Source: Aporrectodea caliginosa
Lineage: Eukaryota > Annelida > Clitellata > Crassiclitellata > Lumbricidae
NCBI GenBank assembly: GCA_020284085.1
Contig: JACEVL010000110.1
Location: 682,501 to 746,500 of the forward strand
Direction of reading: 5' to 3'
Length of the DNA: 64,000 nt
The notes under the pieces: model-generated
What the model was told of the DNA's origin: nothing
What the model saw: only the letters and a program-made list of their open reading frames with translations
Database searches by the model: none
Translations under genes and position numbers: made by a program
Shown here: positions 56,401 through 64,000 of the stretch, one piece after another
Position numbering within the stretch: the stretch's first letter is position 1
How the letters are laid out: every line of letters starts with the position of its first letter

Positions 56401-56861
56401 ACACCAGTGTTTGGGTTAACTACACTGTTTGTTTTGGTCAACTACTCCATGTGTTTGCATCAAGTACATCCTGTGTGGTCAATTACACCAGTCAGTATCT
56501 CAAGGACGTCTTGGTGCTCATCCATCCCTGGCCACAGACCTTTGCTCAGCGCAATAGATGTTCTGTCGTATGGTCATGTGTGCACTTCTGAACTTCTGGA
56601 AGGGAGCAATATAAGTTGTATTACATTGTATAGTATTCTGTATCATTAAACAAAGGTTGCCTACTAAATATCCCCATGGATTGAATGATGTTACAGTTAG
56701 TAAGCATAACACCAGCAATTGAATCTTGACTTTCGAAATGAAATACAAACCAATAAGTTTACAAAAGCAGAGGATGGAGTTTCGATTTGATTTAAACAGT
56801 AACATGGATATCTACACTTACCCTTCTCAGCCTTTCGGCAGTCACCAGATTTAGAAGACAT
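41430..56861 (-). CDS. Ulp1/C48-like protease-domain protein, 15 coding exons, catalytic Cys replaced by Ser
   Basis: Assembled by eye on the minus strand. Exons, 5' to 3': 56861-56822, 56183-56052, 55491-55337, 53024-52853, 50494-50366, 50254-50207, 47973-47618, 46974-46888, 46798-46749, 46410-46242, 45591-45430, 44710-44615, 43336-43179, 42518-42410, 41666-41430. Every junction is GT-AG and all phases agree, giving about 699 residues. The N-terminal half has Trp/Tyr-rich segments (KPEYWPAELLF, WKDVTEFIERFG) and an acidic exon; I do not recognise it. The C-terminal about 250 residues match the Ulp1 fold: IVAAYLALLQRDYPGVEVF, VPVLHGKHWLLL (catalytic His), FILDSLP (catalytic Asp), then RQNDANSSGYF, where Gln is kept but the Cys position six residues on is Ser. 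C48 enzymes cleave SUMO-like modifiers. This one may be inactive or altered. The start (MSSKSGDCRK) follows a probable noncoding exon. Confidence 0.68.
41775..41910 (-). mobile_element. SINE family C copy in the last intron
   Basis: Inverted core GATCAGTGCCATCGATTGAT and AGGTCCTTC-type words, and a tRNA-like GGTTCGATCCTCCTCCC on the minus strand. Confidence 0.65.
41930..42035. repeat. CTAATCGATTAG-type palindromic cluster
   Basis: Repeated TAATCGATTAG, CTAATTGATTAG and AATTCTAATC words. Resembles a hAT-like terminus, but no partner end was found. Confidence 0.45.
44395..44515 (-). mobile_element. SINE family C fragment, intronic
   Basis: Minus-strand words GGACCTTGAGCAAGTCCGTC and a decayed tRNA-like head near 44490-44515. 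Confidence 0.55.
44925..45340. mobile_element. Two adjoining SINE copies (families B and C), intronic
   Basis: 44925-45150 matches family B at 17470 (CTGAGAGGCAACCATGGGCA, CCTCGGCATATGAAG). 45165-45340 is family C on the plus strand, with a tRNA-like head GTGGTAGCCAATTGGTACG, GGTTAGATTCTCC, and the core CACCATCGATTGATGCTTGG. Confidence 0.65.
45798..46235 (+). mobile_element. tRNA-derived SINE (family B) interrupted by a MITE
   Basis: Head at 45801-45837: CATAGCCATGTGGTTAGC (A box), broken at the anticodon region. It resumes at 46025 with GGTCGGGGTTCAAATCCC (B box). The body CCAACTCATCTATAATGAGT and GGACTGGCCAACCGCC matches family B. It ends close to the donor of the coding exon 46410-46242. 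Confidence 0.75.
45838..46024. mobile_element. hAT-type MITE nested in a SINE, 187 bp
   Basis: Termini CAGTGGTGTAACAAAGGG and CCCTTTGTTACGCCACTG are inverted copies with one mismatch. The 8-bp duplication CTGTAAAT is at 45830-45837 and 46025-46032. It lies inside the tRNA-like head of the SINE, so it is younger than the SINE. Confidence 0.9.
46480..46545 (-). mobile_element. tRNA-like SINE head fragment
   Basis: The minus strand reads TGGACTTTCAACCCCAAG, then GGGGTTAGAATCCCACCGG, an anticodon arm plus B-box-like arm. The rest is missing. Confidence 0.4.
47300..47545 (+). repeat. Degenerate GATGATGAAGAAATGATT repeat, intronic
   Basis: Mixed ATG/GAA triplet words with variable unit length. 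Reverse Ser/Ile/His-rich ORF is an artefact. Confidence 0.85.
48243..50196 (+). mobile_element. Decayed hAT-like DNA transposon, 1954 bp, with transposon ORF remnant
   Basis: Termini TAGTGTGGCCCAAA and (inverted) TAGGGTGGCCCAAA match 13 of 14. The inner inverted word GCTCCACAAGGCTGCCCTTG is at 48291 and about 50140. The 8-bp duplication GTGTACTT is perfect (48235-48242, 50197-50204). Between 49318 and 49790 the plus strand encodes pieces such as LWYFTVHSVPLALFDEKTVK and NDCAERGVALIL...QKQYLLQL, interrupted by stops. I associate such motifs with multi-copy transposon proteins in other animals, from memory only. The superfamily is inferred from terminus and duplication length. Confidence 0.72.
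50861..52419 (+). mobile_element. Tc1/mariner-superfamily element with perfect 107-bp inverted repeats
   Basis: 1559 bp. 50861-50967 is exactly inverted at 52313-52419, beginning CAGGGTGGGCCAGAAGTATT. TA flanks each end, the standard target duplication. It sits in the intron between the Ulp1-like gene's coding exons 53024-52853 and 50494-50366, opposite in strand. Identical arms over 107 bp imply a recent insertion. Confidence 0.95.
51067..52137 (+). pseudogene. DD37D (maT-like) mariner transposase with one in-frame stop
   Basis: ATG at 51067 (MAPLTEDDRTLI). 326 codons run to TAG at 52045-52047, then 29 more open codons (ELNGAIDQWARRID...) to TAA at 52135-52137. Without the TAG the protein would be about 356 residues, normal for the family. 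An N-terminal paired helix-turn-helix region has GRPRSART between the halves. Catalytic residues: Asp in WFSDEKIF, Asp in FQQDGAPAHH, and a third Asp in SPDLNPVDYSIWG. 37 residues separate the last two, the DD37D spacing of maT elements. TAG in place of a CAG-type codon is the only lesion I see. The loss is confined to the last 29 residues, so partial activity cannot be excluded. Confidence 0.9.
53098..53240 (-). repeat. Dispersed repeat family D, intronic
   Basis: Carries GGGGCACTAGCTTATTCAAG and TGTCCAGTGGAGGCCGGACT, related to 12786 and to the inverse of 32865. Confidence 0.6.
53395..55072 (-). mobile_element. 5'-truncated CR1/Jockey-type LINE, frameshifted
   Basis: Minus strand, in an intron and in the same sense as the Ulp1-like gene. 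The first frame (55072-about 54320) carries RT motifs FFDLSKAFDTVNH, GVPQGSILGPLLFLIYVNDL and FADDTNVF. A frameshift near 54320 moves to the second frame (ends 53632), with KFLGVYLDQHLTWKEHI and the C-terminal GPSIWNNIP. The 3' UTR ends in CTTACTTACTTA near 53395. The endonuclease and ORF1 are missing at the 5' end. A dead copy. Confidence 0.9.
55145..55262 (-). mobile_element. tRNA-derived SINE fragment, minus strand
   Basis: The minus strand starts near 55262 with a tRNA-like head: TACATTGGCTGAGCGTTGAC and ATGGGTTCGAGCCTCCC. It ends in an AGAAGAAGA-type tail on the plus side. Confidence 0.55.
55585..55800 (+). mobile_element. SINE family C copy with an (AAT)n tail, intronic
   Basis: ATGGGTTCAATCCTCCTCCC (B-box-like), then CAAGTCCTCC and CAGCACCATTGATTGATGCT as in 45165-45340, ending in AATAAT repeats to about 55750. 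Confidence 0.65.
56280..56500 (+). repeat. Degenerate ~20-bp tandem repeat in the first coding intron
   Basis: Words CTACACCATGTGTTGGTTTG and GGTCAACTACACT alternate about ten times. Confidence 0.8.
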
Positions 56862-57139
56862 CGTCAGTTTCCAATCTTCCTCAAAAACGAATCCTCTGTC
56901 AACAAAATAATTATGAATCAACTATCATTATCACTGCAGCCATCGTAGGGCCTACACAATAAAATTTGCTGTGGATTTTGAAACAATTAAATTTATCTGT
57001 GGCATAAAAACTACTCAAAAACTGTGCCCTCTGATAAATATTTGCTTCCCTTATCTATACCGATTAGACTTATAGACCAGAATAAACAATCAATCAATCA
57101 ATATTCGTTTATGTTTTTTCGACATGGACACACACTCAC

Positions 57140-57200
57140 CAGGATCCTGGACATCTGCAAAATACAACGTTGTTTCGTCAAAAATCACACTCACAAAACA
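57140..57200 (-). other. Probable 5' noncoding exon of the Ulp1-like gene
   Basis: On the minus strand, ATGTCCAGGATCCTG is followed at once by GTGAGTG, a strong donor. If spliced to the acceptor at 56906 (TTGACAG/AGG), its ATG opens only a 9-codon upstream ORF ending TGA before the main ATG. The transcription start is not visible. Confidence 0.4.
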
Positions 57201-57369
57201 CTGACATCGAATAATTTGCTTCGGAATAGATCTGTTCTGCAATCGCAGCGATATCTGCCCGATCGATTGATCAAAAAGATAATTCTAAACCCTTACTTTA
57301 GCAGAGTTTGTTGAATTTTTAAGAAATTGAACGACATACAACCACGGCCGAAATTGATAGATGGCGCTG

Positions 57370-57460
57370 AGATTTCTAGCGCTGAGACTATGGAACCATT
57401 ATAGAGCCTCTCAATCGCAGAGTGGCGCTTTATATAATGTTTATTGTACTGTATTGTATT
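57370..57460 (+). mobile_element. LINE tail fragment
   Basis: GAGCCTCTCAATCGCAGAGTGGCGCTTTATATAATG resembles in outline the tail of the fragments at 6655 and 38200. A separate ATCAATCAATCA run lies at 57090. Confidence 0.4.
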
Positions 57461-58043
57461 GTATTTGAAAATTGTATTAAAATTTGAAACTTGTAAGCTC
57501 CTCTTACAGCGTAAGATATTATGCAGAGGCGCTCTCAGCGTGGGTGCCCCAAGGGAAGAGGAAAGCCTTACAGGTTTTACAGCAGTGAACAGGATTGGAA
57601 GAGGTCCCGGTCAACAGTCATCTTAGCAGTTAGCATGCATGGAATGGGAGGTCATTCCAAGAAGCAGGATCCACAAATAGCGAGAGCACGATCTTGGACC
57701 ATGGCGGTCTTTGCCCGAAGGACAAAGAGACCGAGACTATCAGACGATCAGTTGGAATCGTAATCTCGATATTTCTACAGTTCCAAAAAGGGAAATCAAG
57801 ACACAATCACGAGGCCTATAGGCGGGAAGAATGATGGATGGATGCAGAGTTCAACGACAATAATGACAACAAGAAAAATGGCCGTTATTAATTGACGTCG
57901 ACAGATATTATTTTGAACCGTTCTCACCGTTCGATGGCATAATACAATAACTAAAGGATCATTTCTGCATTTTAATGTTTTTATAGCAAAACTTGTTCCA
58001 GCCTCCTCAGCCATGGCCCTACAGGCCTAGATGTTCATATCCA
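57461..58043. other. Spacer with unassigned open frames
   Basis: 57521-57763 has an 80-codon ATG frame rich in Arg and Ser. No domain is recognised; it could be a decayed retroelement. Confidence 0.3.
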
Positions 58044-58163
58044 TGTGGTGGTGGTGGTGGTGGTGGTGGTGGTGGTGGTGGTGGTGGTGGTGGTGGTGGT
58101 GGTGGTGGTGGTGGTGGAGGAGGAGGAGGAGGATGGGAGGAGGAGGAGGAGGAGGAGGAAGAA
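58044..58163 (+). repeat. (GTG)n then (GAG)n triplet repeats
   Basis: Pure GTG at about 58044-58117, then GAG/GGA to 58163. On the minus strand this reads poly-Pro and poly-Ser, an artefact. Confidence 0.95.
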
Positions 58164-58285
58164 TAGGTAAGACAACCTATATACGTAGGCCTATATCTAT
58201 ATGACATTGTGGTCACCTGGATAGAGATTAATTGTCGGTTAACCATAGCAACGCGCACCGAAGAACGAGAGACCCTATTGCGAAA

Positions 58286-61200
58286 GGGATCTCACACATA
58301 ATGCACACATAATGCACACATAATGCACACAAAATGCACACATAATGCACACATAATGCACACATAATGCACACATAATGCACACATAATGCACACATAA
58401 TGCACACATAATGCACACATAATGCACATAATGCACACATAATGCACACATAATGCACACATAATGCACATAATGCACACATAATGAACACATAATGCAC
58501 ATAATGCACACATAATGCACATAATGCACACATAATGCACACATAATGCACACATAATGCACACATACTGAACACATAATGCACACATAATGAACACATA
58601 ATGCACACATAATGCACACATAATGCACATAATGCACACATAATGCACACATAATGCACACATAATGAACACATAATGCACATAATGCACACATAATACA
58701 CACATAATGCACACATAATGCACACATAATGAACACATAATGCACACATAAAGCACACATAATGCACACATAATGCACACATAATGCACACATAATGCAC
58801 ACATAATGCACACATAATGCACACATAATGAACACATAATGCACACATAATGCACACATAATGCACACATAATGCACACATAATGCACACATAATGCACA
58901 CATAATGCACACATAATGCACACATAATGCACACATAATGCACACATAATGCACACATAATGCACACATAATGCACACAAAATGCACACATAATGCACAC
59001 ATAATGCACACATAATGCACACATAATGCACACATAATGCACACATAATGCACACATAATGCACACATAATGCACACATAATGCACACATAATGCACACA
59101 TAATGCACACATAATGCACACATAATGCACACATAATGCACACATAATGCACACATAATGCACACATAATGCACACATAGTGAACACATAATGCACACAT
59201 AATGCACACATAATGAACACATAATGCACACATAATGCACACATAATGCACACATAATGCACACATAATGAACACATAATGCACACATAAATGCACACAT
59301 AATGCACACATAATGCACACATAATGAACACATAATGCACACATAATGAACACATAATGCACACATAATGCACACATAATGCACACATAATGCACACATA
59401 ATGCACACATAATGCACACATAATGCACACATAATGCACACATAATGCACATAATGCACACATAATGCACACATAATGCACATAATGCACACATAATGAA
59501 CACATAATGCACATAATGCACACATAATGCACACATAATGCACACATAATGCACACATAATGCACACATAATGCACACATAATGCACACATAATGCACAC
59601 ATAATGCACACATAATGAACACATAATGCACACATAATGAACACATAATGCACACATAAAGCACACATAATGCACACATAATGCACACATAATGCACACA
59701 TAATGCACACATAATGCACACATAATGCACATAATGCACACATAATGCACACATAATGCACACATAATGCACACATAATGAACACATAATGCACACATAA
59801 TGAACACATAATGCACACATAATGCACACATAATGCACACATAATGCACACATAATGCACACATAATGCACACATAATGCACACATAATGCACACATAAT
59901 GCACACATAATGAACACATAATGCACATAATGCACACATAATGCACACATAATGCACACATAATGCACACATAATGCACACATAATGCACACATAATGCA
60001 CACATAAAGCACACATAATGCACACATAATGCACACATAATGCACACAAAATGCACACATAATGCACACATAATGCACACATAATGCACACATAATGCAC
60101 ACATAATGCACACATAATGCACACATAATGCACATAATGCACACATAATGCACACAAAATGCACACATAATGCACACATAATGCACACATAATGCACACA
60201 TAATGCACACATAATGCACACATAATGCACACATAATGCACACATAATGCACACATAATGAACACATAATGCACATAATGCACACATAATGCACACATAA
60301 TGCACACATAATGCACACATAATGAACACATAATGCACATAATGCACACATAATGCACACATAATGCACACATAATGCACACATAATGCACACATAATGC
60401 ACACATAATGCACACATAATGCACACATAATGCACACATAATGCACACATAATGAACACATAATGCACACATAATGCACACATAATGCACACAAAATGCA
60501 CACATAATGCACACATAATGCACACATAATGCACACATAATGCACACATAATGCACACATAATGAACACATAATGCACACATAATGCACACATAATGCAC
60601 ACATAATGCACACATAATGAACACATAATGCACACATAATGCACACAAAATGCACACATAATGCACACATAATGCACACATAATGCACACATAATGAACA
60701 CATAATGAACACATAATGCACACATAATGCACACATAATGCACACATTATGAACACATAATGCACACAAAATGAACACATAATGCACACATAAAGCACAC
60801 ATAATGCACACATAATGCACACATAGTGAACACATAATGCACATAATGCACACATAATGCACACATAATGCACATAATGCACACATAATGCACACATAAT
60901 GCACATAATGCACACATAATGAACACATAATGCACATAATGCACACATAATGCACACATAATGCACACATAATGCACACATAATGCACACATAATGTTCA
61001 CATAATAAACACATAATGCACACATAATGCACACATAATGCACACATAATGAACACATAATGCACACATAAAGCACACATAATGCACACATAATGCACAC
61101 ATAATGCACACATAATGAACACATAATGCACACATAATGCACACATAATGCACACATAATGCACACATAATGCACACATAATGCACATAATGCACATAAT

Positions 61201-63240
61201 TCACACAATGAACACATAATGCACATAATGCACACATAATGCACACATAATGCACACATAATGCACACATAATGCACACATAATGCACACATAATGCACA
61301 CATAATGCACACATAATGCACACATAATGCACACATAATGCACACATAATGCACACATAATGCACACATAATGAACACATAATGCACACATAATGCACAC
61401 ATAATGAACACATAATGCACACATAATGCACACATAATGCACACATAATGCACACATAATGCACACATAATGAACACATAATGCACATAATGCACACATA
61501 ATGCACACATAATGCACACATAATGAACACATAATGCACACATAATGCACACATAAAGCACACATGATGCACACATAATGCACACATAATGCACACATAA
61601 TGCACACATAATGAACACATAATGCACATAATGCACACATAATGCACACATAATGCACATAATGCACACATAATGCACACATAATGCACACATAATGCAC
61701 ACATAATGAACACATAATGCACACATAATGCACACATAATGCACACATAATGCACACATAATGCACACATAATGCACACATAATGCACACATAATGCACA
61801 CATAATGCACACATAATGCACACATAATGCACACATAATGCACACATAATGAACACATAATGCACACATAATGCACACATAATGCACACATAATGCACAC
61901 ATAATGCACACATAATGCACATAATGCACACATAATGCACACATAATGCACACATAATGCACACATAATGCACACATAATGCACACATAATGCACACATA
62001 ATGCACACATAATGCACACATAATGCACACATAATGCACACATAATGAACACACAATGCACATAACGCACACATAATGCACACAAAATGCACACATAATG
62101 CACACATAATGCACACATAATGCACACATAATGCACACATAATGCACACATAATGCACACATAATGCACACATAATGCACACATAAAGCACACATAATGC
62201 ACACATAATGCACACAAAATGCACACATAATGCACACATAATGCACACATAATGCACACATAATGCACACATAATGCACACATAATGCACACATAGTGAA
62301 CACATAATGCACACATAATGCACACATAATGAACACACAATGCACACATAATGCACACATAATGCACACATAATGCACACATAATGAACACATAATGCAC
62401 ACATAAATGCACACATAATGCACACATAATGCACACATTATGAACACATAATGCACACATAATGAACACATAATGCACACATAAAGCACACATAATGCAC
62501 ACATAATGCACACATAATGCACATAATGCACACATAATGCACACATAATGCACACATAATGCACATAATGCACACATAATGCACATAATGCACACATAAT
62601 GCACACATAATGCACACATAATGCACACATAATGCACATAATGCACACATAATGCACACATAATGCACACATAATGCACACATAATGCACACATAATGAA
62701 CACATAATGCACATAATGCACACATAATGCACACATAATGCACACATAATGAACACATAATGCACACATAAAGCACACATAATGCACACATAATGCACAC
62801 ATAAAGCACACATAATGCACACATAATGAACACATAATGCACACATAAAGCACACATAATGCACACATAAAGCACACATAATGCACACATAATGCACACA
62901 TAATGCACACAAAATGCACACATAATGCACACATAATGCACACATAAAGCACACATAATGCACACATAATGCACACATAATGCACACATAATGCACACAT
63001 AATGCACCTAATGCACACATAATGCACATAATGCACACATAATGCACACAAAATGAACACATAATTCACACATAATGCACACATAATGCACACATAATGC
63101 ACACATAATGCACACATAATGAACACATAATGCACACATAATGCACATAATGCACACATAATGCACACAAAATGAACACATAATTCACACATAATGCACA
63201 CATAATGCACACATAATGAACACATAATGCACACACACAA
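58286..63240 (+). repeat. ~5-kb satellite of an 11-bp unit (AATGCACACAT)
   Basis: About 450 tandem copies. Main unit AATGCACACAT; variants AATGAACACAT, AAAGCACACAT, the 9-bp AATGCACAT and a rare 12-bp form with an extra A. On the minus strand the unit has no stop in any frame and 11 bp is 2 modulo 3, so all three frames read the same cyclic peptide MCALCVHYVCI. This explains several overlapping ORFs of up to 989 codons. The variant order around 59170-59340 recurs around 62286-62456 at an offset of exactly 3116 bp, showing an internal segmental duplication. No promoter, splice logic or start context supports a protein. Confidence 0.97.
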
Positions 63241-63296
63241 AATGCATAAAACACACATAATAGGCCTACACGCGCGCACGCAAACACACACATACT

Positions 63297-63400
63297 AGGG
63301 AATGTAATCCCGGGATCCCGAATTCCGGGATCCGGGAACCTTTTCAAATCCCGGGATTGGCAAACATGGAATCCCCTATTTCCGGGATTACAAAAATCGG
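63297..63400. mobile_element. One terminus of a hAT-like element with CCCGGGA motifs
   Basis: AGGGAATGTAATCCCGGGAT begins a cluster of TCCCGGGA/CCGGGAT palindromes of the kind found at hAT-type ends. The opposite end is not visible and may lie beyond 64000. Confidence 0.4.
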
Positions 63401-64000
63401 ATTATTTTATTAAAATTACACAGTCTAATAATTCTTCGTTGGTCGATAGACGCTAATACGACAGATAATAATTAGCAGAGGCCCTAGTAAGACTAAGCTT
63501 ACAGATTGCAGACGTACCCTTAATTGCTGCCTTAATGTCAGGGAGCTGCAGCGGTGCACCCTGCTGGCTGCTGCCATGCTGCTGCTAGGCTAGCCTGCTA
63601 CTGCCTGGGTTCCTTGCGTTGCGGTCCGTCGCACTGACCGTGGTCATCTGGTATTCTCGACCTGATTTCGGGCTGTGGTATCACTATCAACTATTAAGTA
63701 GCCTATAAACACATCCCTGCTGCTTGCCAAGTGTCACTACCTAACGAGTCATTGCTCGAGCTCAATTCGCGGTCGAAGTAGACAAGGCGTATTTGACCTA
63801 AGTTATTATACTACGTCTACGGCGATGACAGTCATATAGAATAGCGTTTAAAACTAATTTAGCTAAATATATTTAATAGATTTCATAAATAATAAACGTC
63901 AGTTGAGGCGGAACGTGCATTTTCGGTTGTAGGTGTTCTATGCTATAAGATAAGCTCAAGGCTCGGACATTCTACTATTGACACTTTTATGTTTCTTGCG
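63401..64000. other. Right-edge spacer
   Basis: A CTGCTG-rich patch lies near 63545-63605. No supported gene. Confidence 0.35.

Noticed and set aside
56697..56921. Translation start upstream of MSSKSGDCRK in the same exon
   Set aside because: Upstream in-frame codons precede a good 3' splice site at 56906, and the only nearby upstream exon does not join in that phase.
58286..63240. CRISPR array
   Set aside because: Units are 11 bp with no unique spacers, and the context is eukaryotic.
58228..63347. Very long minus-strand ORFs (up to 989 codons) as a giant Cys/His-rich protein
   Set aside because: Pure consequence of a stop-free 11-bp satellite; all three frames give the same cyclic peptide, and no start, splice or promoter structure is seen.

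Overview
The window is eukaryotic nuclear DNA from an animal, most likely a marine invertebrate. The evidence is spliced genes with GT-AG introns, a BTB/C2H2 zinc-finger gene, an LRR-Ig receptor gene, very dense microsatellites, and a mix of metazoan transposons (piggyBac, mariner, hAT, PIF/Harbinger-like, non-LTR retrotransposons, tRNA-derived SINEs). The recurring word TAGGCCTA suggests a deuterostome such as an echinoderm, but that is only an impression. There is no bacterial operon structure, no CRISPR array and no rRNA gene.

Layout. 1-25.2 kb is a repeat-rich, gene-poor stretch. It holds a piggyBac remnant at the left edge, 2.5 kb of strand-asymmetric pyrimidine repeats, many tetranucleotide arrays, several MITE-like elements, a mariner deletion derivative and LINE/SINE tails. 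It also holds three copies of non-LTR retrotransposons, each starting and ending in a (TAA)n tract. The longest copy (22765-25155, minus strand) keeps a 766-codon open frame with reverse transcriptase and a restriction-like endonuclease. 25.36-28.07 kb is a GC-rich, single-coding-exon LRR-Ig transmembrane protein resembling Kekkon/LRIT, divergent from that retrotransposon. 28-33 kb holds minisatellites and a hAT MITE. 33.3-35.5 kb is a two-exon BTB zinc-finger transcription factor.

41.4-56.9 kb (minus strand) holds a gene I assembled by eye from 15 coding exons whose splice phases all agree. It encodes about 699 residues with a C-terminal Ulp1/C48-like protease domain in which the expected catalytic cysteine is serine. 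Its introns carry at least three full-size transposons: a hAT-like element abutting a splice donor, a mariner with perfect 107-bp inverted repeats, and a truncated CR1/Jockey-type LINE. They also carry several SINEs. From 58.3 to 63.2 kb lies a satellite of an 11-bp unit with no stop codon in any minus-strand frame; the huge ORFs there are artefacts.

The three host genes are not evidently functionally linked. The most striking organisation is mobile elements using microsatellites as landing sites, and the burden of insertions in the Ulp1-like gene. All assignments are by eye from motifs; no database search was run.
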